Shown one piece after another: positions 1-8,106 of a DNA stretch of 64,000 nucleotides. The notes under the pieces were generated by a model. That model was not told where the DNA came from. It searched no databases and saw only the letters and a program-made list of their open reading frames with translations. Source of the DNA: Candidatus Gastranaerophilales bacterium (lineage in GTDB: Bacteria; Cyanobacteriota; Vampirovibrionia; Gastranaerophilales; Gastranaerophilaceae); the NCBI GenBank assembly GCA_944323035.1, contig CALUQY010000001.1:149197-213196 (forward strand). Reading direction: 5' to 3'. Both the position numbers and the translations under genes were made by a program. Position 1 is the first letter of the stretch, and every line of letters starts with the position of its first letter.

Positions 1-154
1 TTGATGAATTATATTTTAAAAGGGATTTCATTTCTTCATGTTTTCTGAAAAGTTCAAACGGTAAAACATGAGAAATCACGTCATGAGTGTTCTTTAATGC
101 CTTTTCTGCTGATAACAAACTAACTTTTTCCATAATAGATTTATCTGCTGCCAT
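1..154 (-). CDS. Hypothetical protein, N-terminal fragment (cut by window edge)
   Basis: An open frame runs from ATG at 154 to the left edge, giving the first 51 residues (begins MAADKSIMEKVSLLSAEKAL). The start is supported by an AGGAA ribosome-binding site just upstream and a TATAAT-like -10 (173-178, minus strand). The visible part is helical and charged with no membrane segment. I do not recognise the family and the rest of the gene lies outside the window. Confidence 0.6.
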   Translation of the reverse strand, partial: MAADKSIMEKVSLLSAEKALKNTHDVISHVLPFELFRKHEEMKSLLKYNSS

Positions 155-273
155 AAAACTTCCTTGTTTTTCATTATACCAAAAACAGCTAAAAAAATTT
201 ATTGCGCGTCAAGTTTGTTAATTTTTGTAAAAGGAGATTTAAAATTGCCCCTCTATACGCGGTTTAAAAAGCA

Positions 274-282
274 TGTTATAAT
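274..282 (+). promoter_or_regulatory. Extended -10 promoter for the FlhA-C-like gene
   Basis: TG-T-TATAAT at 274-282 is an extended -10 element. No convincing -35 is seen at normal spacing. A GGGAG ribosome-binding site follows before the ATG at 303. Confidence 0.45.
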
Positions 283-302
283 GATAAAAAAGGGAGTAAG
301 AT

Positions 303-1775
303 ATGTTTAAAAACAAGAAAATGCAATATGTTATCAAAACCTGTTCCAGCGAGGACACGCAGGCACTGCAAAATCTCTTAAACGAAATGTCCATGAACGG
401 CTGGGAACTTTACACTATTAACGAGGTCGAAGTTGACGACGGTTATCAGTATAACTGCATTTTTATGAAAGAATCCGAGGAAGAGAATTACACTCAAAAT
501 ACGGATGAAATTAATATTTCCAACTTCAAAAGCCAGATGGAAAAGCTCCTTTCGCCAAAACTTACTCCTTATGAAGCCTGCCTTGAAATTCAACAAAAAA
601 TCAAGGAAGTAAAAAATAAAATTGCAAAAGCCAAAAAAGAGCTTGAGAACGAAGCGCCGGCATCTTTGGGCAGAAAAAGGCTTAACGACAGGATTTCCTC
701 CGGTCTGCGGGAACTTGATGAACTCAAACGCCAGCTTGCCGAAACAACTTCTCCTGACGGTATGTATAAAAAACTCCGCGAGGACAAACTGGCTATATCA
801 CTGAGTGAAGAAATTTTAGGCTATATTGATGCAGAGCAGGACATTGATGAAGAGGAACTGGTTGCAGAAACTGTCCGTTTGAGATTAAAACTCACCGAAG
901 AACTCGGCTATGTTATCCCGAAGATTATTTTCAAAGATGATGAAACCCTGAATCCGTATGAATATTCAATCAAAATCCGTGGGTTTGAGGTATTCAGAGG
1001 TACGGTCTATCCTAATTACCTGATGTTTTTCACCGACAGTCTTTTGACCACGAAAAAGATGAAGGACGCAATTTACGATACAGACGAAATCACGGGTAAA
1101 AAAATCGTTTGGGTTCCGAAAGAAAAATGCAAAGATTTCTGGGAAAAAGGAATCTCCGGTGCACAGTGCATAACCCGCGCACTGGAATTTATTGCGGTAA
1201 AATTTGTCGATGAAATTCTTGACTACAACGAACTCGATAACTACATTGAAGTCGTTGACGAAAATAACTCCTATTTGATCGAAAACCTTATTCCCGAGTT
1301 TTTAAGCCTCGCGGATTTAAGATACATCCTCACAAGCCTTATTAATGAAAAAGTTTCGATAAAGGATATTACATTTATCTTAGAAAAGATAAACGATTTT
1401 GCAAACGATTACGACAAATCTGATATCCTTCGCAAACTGCGGCTTTCAATCGGACGACAGATTGCTAAAAACTACATAAATGAAGAAGGAATTATTCAGG
1501 CAATCGAAATCACGGAAGATTCGCTTTTGAACGTATGCGAAACAAGCGTTGAAGAAGACGAAGAGATAATAAAAATTGACGCTCACTACGCGGATCAATT
1601 AGCCAAAAAGATTGAAAAACTTATGAAAAAGTATGACTGTAAGACCGTTATCGCACCGCTTGAATTCAGACATCTGCTTTTCAAAATGCTTTCGAGCTAC
1701 TTTAATGAAGTTGCGGTGCTTGCACGCGAAGAAATTTCTTTCTACGCACCTGTTGAAATCTTTGAGGAACTATAA
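303..1775 (+). CDS. Soluble FlhA C-domain-like protein with DUF4177-like N-terminus
   Basis: 490 residues with no membrane segment. Residues about 5-55 (YVIKTC...GWELYTINEV) look like a small DUF4177-type domain. Residues about 75-165 are a charged coiled-coil-like linker. From about 190 to the end the order of motifs follows the cytoplasmic domain of FlhA/FHIPEP proteins: LGYVIPKIIFKDD, NPYEYSIKIRGFEVFRG, IVWVP, LADLRYILTSLINEKVSIKD and RKLRLSIGRQI all have counterparts in FlhA. In FlhA this domain docks export chaperones beneath the type III export gate. Here the transmembrane half is absent, so it cannot itself form the gate. It sits 2 bp upstream of a P-loop kinase and far from the fli genes at 10.9-14.5 kb. 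The FlhA-C resemblance is by eye but extends over about 300 residues; a role in export is inference. Confidence 0.7.
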   Translation: MFKNKKMQYVIKTCSSEDTQALQNLLNEMSMNGWELYTINEVEVDDGYQYNCIFMKESEEENYTQNTDEINISNFKSQMEKLLSPKLTPYEACLEIQQKIKEVKNKIAKAKKELENEAPASLGRKRLNDRISSGLRELDELKRQLAETTSPDGMYKKLREDKLAISLSEEILGYIDAEQDIDEEELVAETVRLRLKLTEELGYVIPKIIFKDDETLNPYEYSIKIRGFEVFRGTVYPNYLMFFTDSLLTTKKMKDAIYDTDEITGKKIVWVPKEKCKDFWEKGISGAQCITRALEFIAVKFVDEILDYNELDNYIEVVDENNSYLIENLIPEFLSLADLRYILTSLINEKVSIKDITFILEKINDFANDYDKSDILRKLRLSIGRQIAKNYINEEGIIQAIEITEDSLLNVCETSVEEDEEIIKIDAHYADQLAKKIEKLMKKYDCKTVIAPLEFRHLLFKMLSSYFNEVAVLAREEISFYAPVEIFEEL

Positions 1776-1777
1776 AA

Positions 1778-2299
1778 ATGACAAACCGCATCGTAATTTT
1801 TTCGGGTAAACAGTTTTCTGGCAAGGACACTCTTGCAAAATTAATGCTTGAAAAAATGCCGACCTTCCGGCGTTTCGCAATGGGGGACGTGATAAAAGAT
1901 ACCTTTGCTAAACAAAAAGGCATCACCGTTGCTGAAATTGAAGCCAACAAACCTTTCTACAGGCCGGAGCTCATAAAACTCGGCGACTGGGGAAGAAAGC
2001 AGGATCCTGATTACTGGCTGAAGAAAATCGTTTCGCAGGACGGCGACATATTTGTGACGGATGTCAGGAAACTGCACGAATACGAGGTATTTAAAGAAGC
2101 CGGCGCAAAATCAATCCGCGTAGAAGCACCGCGTGAAATAAGAGCGCAGCGTGGAAAGCTTGTGAGCGAAAATGATTCAACCGAAACCGAACTGGATAAC
2201 ATCAAAGATTGGGATTTTGTAGTCCACAACGACTCCGACTACGAAAGCTTAAAATCAAAGGCTCTGGAACTTGTAAAAGCCCTGAATGATAAATCTTAA
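1778..2299 (+). CDS. P-loop kinase, dNMP kinase / phosphomevalonate kinase-like
   Basis: 173 residues with a Walker A loop GKQFSGKDT at residues 10-18. The motif order (LIKLGDWGRKQDPDYWLKKIV, then VTDVRK, then SIRVEAPREIRAQRG, then ETELDN and DFVVHN) matches the animal-type phosphomevalonate kinase and phage deoxynucleoside monophosphate kinase superfamily. It probably phosphorylates a monophosphate using ATP, but the substrate cannot be read from the sequence. It starts 2 bp after the FlhA-C-like gene, suggesting co-transcription. Its stop overlaps the convergent small gene at 2296-2481 by 4 bp. Confidence 0.6.
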   Translation: MTNRIVIFSGKQFSGKDTLAKLMLEKMPTFRRFAMGDVIKDTFAKQKGITVAEIEANKPFYRPELIKLGDWGRKQDPDYWLKKIVSQDGDIFVTDVRKLHEYEVFKEAGAKSIRVEAPREIRAQRGKLVSENDSTETELDNIKDWDFVVHNDSDYESLKSKALELVKALNDKS

Positions 2300-2481
2300 T
2301 CATCACAATACCCGCAAAGTTTGCATAATAATCTGTCAGACTCTTTATATACAACCTCAATAAGCGGTGATATCTTCTCAATATCCTCATCTTCGTTTTG
2401 TCTGCAATACTCATTGGCAACAATGCTTACATTGTGTATTTTTCGTGCTAAATTTTCTATCTCAACTAAATTTGGCTGCAT
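2296..2481 (-). CDS. Small hypothetical protein, 61 aa
   Basis: A 61-residue protein with a strong AAGGAG ribosome-binding site 8 bases before the ATG, so it is probably real despite its size. It is acidic and ends CKLCGYCDD, two closely spaced cysteine pairs that could bind a metal. It is divergent from the XRE regulator at 2580 and shares its control region. No family recognised. Confidence 0.55.
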   Translation of the reverse strand: MQPNLVEIENLARKIHNVSIVANEYCRQNEDEDIEKISPLIEVVYKESDRLLCKLCGYCDD

Positions 2482-2515
2482 TTATTTCTCCTTTTTATAA
2501 TACCATTTTTATTCT

Positions 2516-2544
2516 TATATGAACAATATTAGTACTATATGAAC
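2516..2544. promoter_or_regulatory. Putative operator: two direct repeats 20 bp apart
   Basis: TATATGAAC occurs at 2516-2524 and again at 2536-2544, exactly 20 bp (about two helical turns) apart. The first copy overlaps a likely -35 (TTGTTC, minus strand) of the divergent 61-aa gene. The second abuts the -35 (TTGTAG, 2545-2550) of the XRE gene. The geometry suits autoregulation by the XRE protein (inference). Confidence 0.45.
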
Positions 2545-2573
2545 TTGTAGAGAGTTTGTCAATACTTTATAAT
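2545..2573 (+). promoter_or_regulatory. Promoter for XRE regulator, apparently leaderless
   Basis: TTGTAG (2545-2550), 17-bp spacer, TATAAT (2568-2573). The ATG at 2580 is 7 bases beyond the -10, where transcription should begin, and no ribosome-binding site is visible. Confidence 0.5.
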
Positions 2574-2579
2574 AAAAAA

Positions 2580-2798
2580 ATGAACAAAGACGAACTTCTA
2601 AAACTGGCATATAAAATAAAATATGCGCGTGATAAAAAAGGACTTTCCCAAGAAAAACTGGCCGAACTAGCTGATGTCGGCATGAGTACAGTCACAAAAC
2701 TTGAACGCGGGGTCGGCAATATCACGCTAAAAAACCTCTACAAAATCGCAGAGGTTTTAGACTTAAATCTGGGTATTATTAATAATAAAGAGCTTTAA
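2580..2798 (+). CDS. XRE-family HTH regulator (72 aa)
   Basis: Nearly the whole 72-residue protein is one Cro/C1-type helix-turn-helix: IKYARDKKGLSQEKLAELAD followed by MSTVTKLERG and LKNLYKIAEVLDL. I chose ATG 2580 over the upstream in-frame start at 2556 because 2556 lies within the promoter. Likely a small repressor acting on the direct repeats upstream. Its 3' end overlaps the convergent creD gene by 4 bp. Confidence 0.8.
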   Translation: MNKDELLKLAYKIKYARDKKGLSQEKLAELADVGMSTVTKLERGVGNITLKNLYKIAEVLDLNLGIINNKEL

Positions 2799-3994
2799 TC
2801 ATTATACCATTCAACGTTGCGCGTTGTGTACATAACAAGGCTGATTATCAGGAACAGAACAATACTGCCTATGATAAGCGAAAAGTCCTGAATTACCAGC
2901 AATGTATAAAAGAACAGATATAATACCGTCATTATTCCGGCGATTAACAGCGAGAATTTAAGATTTTGACGTTTGGTAAGAATAAAATATGTGTACGCAC
3001 CGATTAAGCCTACCGTCATTGCCGCTGCAATAAAATACGCCCACCCGAACGAGATAAATTCTGACATTGAAACCAGAAGCAAATAGAAAATCAACATTGC
3101 CGCCCCCATCATCATATATTGAAGCGGATGAATTCTCTTATCTTCTTTAGATGTGATTTCAAAGATAAAGTATGAAAGGAATGTCAACGACAGGAATAAG
3201 AACGAATATTTAAGCGCTCTTGTAGCCATTCTGTAAGTATCAACAGGCATAAGCAGCGAAACGCCCAGCCGTGCATCTTTTTGCGAACTTACCGCGATAT
3301 AAGGGATTTCCCATTCGCCTTCAAAATGATCTGATGTCACGTCTCTTTCTGCCGGAAGGAAATCACCTTCAAAACTTGGATTATTCCAATCACCTTCTAT
3401 TTCAATTTTATTTACCAAGCCTTCCGGCTTAACATAAATTTCTTTAGAACCGCGGAGTTTATAAGTTATTTCAAACGGGATTAGCTGCGCAGAGGTTGTC
3501 AATTTCTTTTTATACATCATCTCATGGCTCGGGATAAATTCATTATCCATAAGCTTAAACTGCGGAGATGAAACAAATCCCTTTGAATCTGAAACATTGA
3601 AGGAAAATTCTACCGGCTGGTTTTTCAAAGGAGCATAGTCATTCTTAAAATTCCCTTTTACTTCAACGTTTGCGGTGTAAACAGGAACTTTAAAAATACC
3701 CTTTTTACGCAGTTCGGTTGTAATACATATATCTGCCTTATAATCATTGAGAGTAAAATATTTATACGGATTTTTGGTATCATTTGTCGGAATGGCCAGA
3801 ACCGGTGCGGAGATTGTCTGGGAAGAAGCCCACGACGTTTCAACTTTGCGCTCGGCATCACGCTCATAATTAGAACGATCTTCTACAATCCCGTACAAAA
3901 ACAGTATCGGAATTAGAAGTATCAACAGTGTACAAAGAATCGTATAAAACTTTTTAAGTTTTGTACTTTTCTGTTTCGCAGATGTTTCAGACAT
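2795..3994 (-). CDS. creD: CreD-family inner-membrane protein
   Basis: 399 residues. An N-terminal membrane segment (about 17-40, LCTLLILLIPILFLYGIV) is followed by a long periplasmic domain with the family's ERDAERKVETSW element and NPSFEGDFLP...SDHFEGEWEIPY. A block of five to six membrane helices fills the last 140 residues, including HPLQYMMMGAAMLIFYLLL and SEFISFGWAYFIAAA. This matches CreD, a cell-envelope protein linked to tolerance of envelope stress and colicins in Proteobacteria. No creBC genes are visible nearby. Family assignment is good; the role in this lineage is unknown. Confidence 0.85.
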   Translation of the reverse strand: MSETSAKQKSTKLKKFYTILCTLLILLIPILFLYGIVEDRSNYERDAERKVETSWASSQTISAPVLAIPTNDTKNPYKYFTLNDYKADICITTELRKKGIFKVPVYTANVEVKGNFKNDYAPLKNQPVEFSFNVSDSKGFVSSPQFKLMDNEFIPSHEMMYKKKLTTSAQLIPFEITYKLRGSKEIYVKPEGLVNKIEIEGDWNNPSFEGDFLPAERDVTSDHFEGEWEIPYIAVSSQKDARLGVSLLMPVDTYRMATRALKYSFLFLSLTFLSYFIFEITSKEDKRIHPLQYMMMGAAMLIFYLLLVSMSEFISFGWAYFIAAAMTVGLIGAYTYFILTKRQNLKFSLLIAGIMTVLYLFFYTLLVIQDFSLIIGSIVLFLIISLVMYTTRNVEWYND

Positions 3995-4012
3995 AATACC
4001 CCCTTTTAGTTA

Positions 4013-5257
4013 TTACTTATCATCTGTGCTAAAAGCATAAATTATTTCTCTTCTGTAAGTTGCGTTCTTTTTCAAAATTGGTTTTTCATCAAACGTATTT
4101 ATTGCATCTGGGAAAAACTGCGGCTCTATGCAGAAAGCGGAACGTTTTTCATACTTTTTGCCATCTTTTCCTGCCGGCTGCGCGTCTTTGCCGAGGTGGT
4201 TTGCAGTGTAGAACTGAAATCCCGGCATGTTCGTTGAAACATGCATCGTTATACCGGTTTTATCTGAGGTAACTTTTGCAATATCAATCATTTTTTCGCC
4301 GTCATAGCCGTCGATACAGAAATTCTGATCAAAACCGGAGCCGATTTTAATTTGTTCGTTTTCTGTTTCAATAACGTCTTTTATCTTCTTAGCGCCCCTA
4401 AAATCAAACGGAGTACCCTCAACAGAGGCGATTTCGCCTGTCGGAACCGCAAGTTCATTATTTACGGTAAAAGTTGAGGAGTTCGGAAGTTCTACAATAT
4501 GCTCATATACAGAATTTTCCTGAGCATTTTCAGCGCCGTCAAGGTTAAAATATGAATGGTTCGTCATATTTAGAATAGTGTCGGCATCACTTTGCGCCTC
4601 ATAGATTATATGAAGCTGGTTGTCGTTATCGAATTTGTACGTAACTGCGGCCTGAACGTTCGCCGGATAGCCGCTTTCCATATCTTTTTTATTGTAGGTA
4701 AATTTAATTCCGTCTTTTATAATTTCCGCGTTCCAGTTTTTGACATCAAACCCTTCCGAGCCGCCGTGGGAGTGAGTTTTGCCGCCGTCTTTGTTGCATT
4801 CAAGTTGATATTCTTTATCATTTAAAGTAAATGTGCCGTTATTAATTTTATTTGCGCAAGGCCCTATCGTGCCGCCGGCATGCCCGACCGGCGAATTTTC
4901 ATAAGGGGTTACGGAATCATACCCCTGAGTAACATCAACGAGTTTTCCCGCCTTATCAGGAATTTTGATTGAGATGATTGAAGCCCCGAAAGTTGATAAA
5001 TCAACGCTCGCGCCGTTTTTATTCGTAATAGTATAAAGAGTTGCCTCCTCACCGTTTTTGAGTTTTCCGAAAGATTTTTGTGCTATTTTCATCCCGTCGA
5101 ACTCAGGATTGATTTCAGCGGATTTCACTTCAACCTGTTTTTCAAAAGTATCCTGCTGTAGTTCACTCGCCGGAACCGCCATTTGCCTTGCAATAACAGG
5201 CTTTATTGGTTTATTCGAACTAAAAGATATAAAATGTGTATTGAAATCTATTGGCAT
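4013..5257 (-). CDS. galM: Aldose 1-epimerase (galactose mutarotase) with N-terminal extension
   Basis: 414 residues, longer than the usual 340-350. The mutarotase domain starts near residue 65 (FGKLKNGEEATLYTITNKNG). Family motifs are present: GHAGGTIGPCANKI, THSHGG, the TNHSYFNLDG histidine motif and CIEPQFFPDAIN with the catalytic glutamate. It interconverts alpha and beta anomers of hexoses. The extra N-terminal 60 residues contain FISFSSNKPIKP, resembling tags on other proteins in this window. No signal peptide is visible. The gene follows creD by 18 bp on the same strand. Confidence 0.88.
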   Translation of the reverse strand: MPIDFNTHFISFSSNKPIKPVIARQMAVPASELQQDTFEKQVEVKSAEINPEFDGMKIAQKSFGKLKNGEEATLYTITNKNGASVDLSTFGASIISIKIPDKAGKLVDVTQGYDSVTPYENSPVGHAGGTIGPCANKINNGTFTLNDKEYQLECNKDGGKTHSHGGSEGFDVKNWNAEIIKDGIKFTYNKKDMESGYPANVQAAVTYKFDNDNQLHIIYEAQSDADTILNMTNHSYFNLDGAENAQENSVYEHIVELPNSSTFTVNNELAVPTGEIASVEGTPFDFRGAKKIKDVIETENEQIKIGSGFDQNFCIDGYDGEKMIDIAKVTSDKTGITMHVSTNMPGFQFYTANHLGKDAQPAGKDGKKYEKRSAFCIEPQFFPDAINTFDEKPILKKNATYRREIIYAFSTDDK

Positions 5258-5399
5258 AACAAATCCCTTTCATAATTTTATAATATCCTAACACAAAAAT
5301 TTTTGTTAATATGTAAATTTAATTTATAAAAAATTCCCCGCCGGTGTAATGAAAATTTTATCAAAATCGGTTTTACTCAATAAGAAAAAGGGGGGGAAT

Positions 5400-6119
5400 A
5401 TGACAGACGAAATAGAAGTTCAGGGACAGAAATGCACAGAAGAGATATGTAGTTTTGAGTTTCCAAAACAGATTTTAATGGTAGTAACAAATGCAACCCG
5501 CGGGGCAAACGGGCAGCGAACAGGCGTCTGGTTTGAAGAATTCGCCGTGCCGTATCTGGGATTTTTAGAACAGGGCTATGAAGTAACGGTTGCATCACCA
5601 ATTGGCGATCCAGCACCTATAGATCCGGCAAGCGAAAATTTGATTAACGATGTAAAATGGTCACAGGCAAAAAAAGCCCTGAATGCACCTCTAAAACTCA
5701 ATACCGTAGATTATATGGTATTTGACGCAATAGTACTACCGGGTGGTCACGGGCCTATGATGGATTTGGCAAAAGACGAAACTTTAGGTAAAATTATCAA
5801 CTACTTTGCCACACAAAATAAACTTATTGCAGCAATTTGCCACGGGCCGGCAGGGCTTCTTCCTGCCGTAAAAGACGGTGTTGCATTTGTGAATGGCAGA
5901 CGCTTAACCTGCTTTACAAATGATGAAGAAATCGCGGCAAAGAAACAAGACCTGCTGCCATTTTATCTTGAAGATGCCCTGAAAACAGCCGGAGCAGTTT
6001 TTGTTAAAGAAAGCATCAGCAAGGTAAATATTGTTGAAGACAGAAACTTAATCACAGCGCAGAATTATCAGTCGGCAAAGGCCTTTACAGATGCAATTAT
6101 TAAATATTTATCAAAATAG
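5400..6119 (+). CDS. DJ-1/PfpI (Hsp31-like) family protein
   Basis: 239 residues from ATG 5400, chosen over the in-frame ATG at 5349 because a G-rich ribosome-binding site (seven G) lies immediately before it. Motifs are those of the class I glutamine amidotransferase-like superfamily: VLPGGHGPMMDL and the nucleophile elbow AAICHGPAGLL with its cysteine. The pattern is closest to Hsp31/YDR533C-like glyoxalase III or deglycase proteins, which handle reactive aldehydes in the cytoplasm. Enzyme specificity is not established from sequence. Confidence 0.8.
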   Translation: MTDEIEVQGQKCTEEICSFEFPKQILMVVTNATRGANGQRTGVWFEEFAVPYLGFLEQGYEVTVASPIGDPAPIDPASENLINDVKWSQAKKALNAPLKLNTVDYMVFDAIVLPGGHGPMMDLAKDETLGKIINYFATQNKLIAAICHGPAGLLPAVKDGVAFVNGRRLTCFTNDEEIAAKKQDLLPFYLEDALKTAGAVFVKESISKVNIVEDRNLITAQNYQSAKAFTDAIIKYLSK

Positions 6120-6126
6120 AGATTTA

Positions 6127-6150
6127 AAAGCCCCGGGATTTCGGGGCTTT
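6127..6150 (+). terminator. Terminator after the DJ-1/PfpI gene
   Basis: AAAGCCCCG (6127-6135) pairs with CGGGGCTTT (6142-6150) across a 6-base loop, 7 bases after the stop codon. Confidence 0.75.
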
Positions 6151-6231
6151 AGTATTAATTGTAAACATTTTGTAATATTTAAAATACAAAAAGGCAATTC
6201 ATCCGGAAGAAAAAACTTTATATAAGTGTAA

Positions 6232-6396
6232 AGGGAAATTTAATCGAAGTTATTAAATTGGATATTAAAAAATAGGAAAATAGTTCAGGTTCTTGAAAGT
6301 TATAAGAACAGAATTGAAAGAAAGTTTTTTATACTCTCTCTCTCTTAATATCCTCGTGTTTATTTAATGCTTGCCGTTCAGGCAAGTTTTTTTTTT
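6232..6396 (+). ncRNA. Candidate structured RNA, 6S-like rod with terminator
   Basis: A roughly 165-base gene-free stretch folds by eye into a rod: 6253-6258 with 6362-6367, 6260-6268 with 6345-6353 (nine perfect pairs), a large central internal loop, then 6284-6287 with 6315-6318 and 6289-6294 with 6304-6309. A classic terminator follows (CTTGCC 6370-6375, GGCAAG 6381-6386, then ten T). A TATAAG-like -10 near 6220 could start transcription at about 6232. The architecture resembles 6S RNA, but I cannot confirm conserved 6S bases. There is no reading frame with a ribosome-binding site here. Confidence 0.4.
6370..6396 (+). terminator. Strong intrinsic terminator
   Basis: Six-bp stem CTTGCC/GGCAAG with a 5-base loop followed by ten T. 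It ends the candidate RNA, since no coding gene precedes it within 220 bp. Confidence 0.75.
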
Positions 6397-6715
6397 GCGC
6401 CGAGCAGAGCCACGAAGCAAGGCTTGCCTTGCGTAGAGTCGAGCGCGCAACGCTCACGCAAGCGCGAGCGGTGGCGTTTTATGCGAGGCGCAATGCGTAA
6501 GCCGGTGTAGGCGCAGTGCGACATCACGGGAGTGATGACGGCAGGCGACGGAACACTACGATTGCGACGTTTCAAAATTTGCTAGTGTTGATAACACTAG
6601 CTTAAATTTTGTCAGGAGCCAAGTGAATTTGGCTAACGCGAGCGGTGGCGTTTTATGCGAGGCGCAATGCGTAAGCCGGTGTAGTCGCAGCGCGGCATCA
6701 CGGGAGCACCATATA
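6397..6715. repeat. GC-rich repeat patch with a 69-bp direct duplication
   Basis: Positions 6464-6532 and 6638-6706 are nearly identical, 174 bp apart. Between them lies a hairpin region: GCTAGTGTT/AACACTAGC nested inside TTTCAAAATTT...AAATTTTGTCAGG. A similar TTTCAAA...TTTGTCAGG hairpin occurs near 46409-46435 inside another repeat. The patch is far more GC-rich than the neighbouring genes. The short minus-strand frame crossing it (6378-6575) has no coding character. Confidence 0.7.
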
Positions 6716-8041
6716 TTACGCCGGCATTAATACGGAAATTACTGCATTATTAATGTTTAAATATTTACGTACCGAGTTCTCAAGATCCTCAACCGTGATA
6801 TTTTCCAGATCACGCAGGTATTCTTCAACGAGTTTCAAATCCCCGCAGACAGTCATATAATATCCGATTGTTTCTCCGATTTCACTGACCGTTTCTGCGT
6901 TTTCAGCAAAACGTGATTTCGTTTTCTTCTTCGCCTTCATCAGTTCTTCTGCGGTAATCTTTTCACTTAAAAGTTTAGCCAGTTCTGCCTTAATCATCCA
7001 GATCACAGTATCTTTCTTTTCAGGGCGGAAGTTTGCCTGAATAAAGAAATTGTTGCCGTCTTTAAACTGGTAGTGAGTCGAATCAACGTAATTAACAACA
7101 GGTTCCGCCTGTTTTTCAATTAAATTCTGATAAAGGCGCGAACTTGTACCTTCTCCAAGGATTATACTGATTAAATCAAGGGTAATATTTTCTTTTAATT
7201 CGCGCGCTTTCGGGCCGAGAAAACCGAACATTACATAACCTGTATTGGCAACGGCTGTATCTTCAACGATTTTTGTTTCACTGACCGGAGTGTCAATTTT
7301 ATTTTCGCGCTGCGGAGCTTTTTTTGTGCCGTGAAATTCAAAACCTTTTATAACAGAATCAAGAACTTTTTCCTTATCAAAATCGCCAACGACAATCGTT
7401 GTAATATTTTCCGGCGTATAGTGGGTTTTGTAGTAATCCATAATCTGTTCGCGCGTAACCTGCGAGATAATTTCCGGAGTCCCGATAACATCGCGCTTAT
7501 ACGGGTGCTGCGTGTACATATTAAAGTTACAGGCGTTATAAACTTTTGTCCAGTTCTGATCTTTTCGCATTCTGATTTCTTCAATGACGACATGGCGTTC
7601 GCGCTTATCGGTTACGGTTGTGTCATTAAGGTCAAACGGCGCGCCGATTTCAACTTCAGGAAGAATTGCGCCGGTCATCATATCCGCGTGCAAATCAATT
7701 GCAAGATAAAGGTTTTCGTCATTTTCGCCTTTTGGAAGAGTAACATAATAGAATGTATAATCCTTCCAGGTTGCGGCATTTACTATACCGCCTTTTGACT
7801 CAAGAATTCTGTCGAACTCTCCGACCTTGAATCTTTCTGTACCTTTAAACATAAGGTGCTCAAGAAAATGCGAAATTCCGTTATTTGTGTCGTCCTCATT
7901 AATAGAGCCGGTCTTAACCCAGCTTGAAACATTAACGAGTTCACCCTCTTTGTGCGCAAGAACAATTTTATGCCCGTTTTCGCGCTCGTAAACTTCAACT
8001 TTCTCTGTCAGGTACGGATATTCAACAAAACTTTTTTTCAT
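6716..8041 (-). CDS. M16-family (pitrilysin-like) zinc peptidase
   Basis: 441 residues from ATG 8041, chosen over the upstream ATG at 8065 because AAGGAAG lies just before 8041. The inverted zinc motif HFLEH (HxxEH) appears at about residue 50 within ISHFLEHLMFKG, with the downstream glutamate in ERHVVIEEIRM. The second inactive M16 half (SGFT-type, GEGTSSRLYQNLIEKQ) follows. Such enzymes degrade or process peptides and are related to mitochondrial processing peptidase and the cyanobacterial/Firmicutes PqqL-YmxG group. No signal peptide, so probably cytoplasmic. The 3' end lies against the GC-rich repeat patch. Confidence 0.88.
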   Translation of the reverse strand: MKKSFVEYPYLTEKVEVYERENGHKIVLAHKEGELVNVSSWVKTGSINEDDTNNGISHFLEHLMFKGTERFKVGEFDRILESKGGIVNAATWKDYTFYYVTLPKGENDENLYLAIDLHADMMTGAILPEVEIGAPFDLNDTTVTDKRERHVVIEEIRMRKDQNWTKVYNACNFNMYTQHPYKRDVIGTPEIISQVTREQIMDYYKTHYTPENITTIVVGDFDKEKVLDSVIKGFEFHGTKKAPQRENKIDTPVSETKIVEDTAVANTGYVMFGFLGPKARELKENITLDLISIILGEGTSSRLYQNLIEKQAEPVVNYVDSTHYQFKDGNNFFIQANFRPEKKDTVIWMIKAELAKLLSEKITAEELMKAKKKTKSRFAENAETVSEIGETIGYYMTVCGDLKLVEEYLRDLENITVEDLENSVRKYLNINNAVISVLMPA

Positions 8042-8094
8042 AAAAACTTCCTTTACAATTAACAATATTATAACCCAAACAAAAACTTTTGGAT

Positions 8095-8100
8095 TATAAT
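8095..8100 (+). promoter_or_regulatory. -10 element of nanE, apparently leaderless
   Basis: TATAAT at 8095-8100 ends 6 bases before the ATG at 8107, so the expected transcription start is at or next to the start codon. The -35 is weak. Confidence 0.45.
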
Positions 8101-8106
8101 TTACGA

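Noticed and set aside
6378..6575. A 65-aa minus-strand frame in the GC-rich patch
   Set aside because: Arginine-rich translation of repeat DNA with no start signals; overlaps a terminator and a direct repeat.
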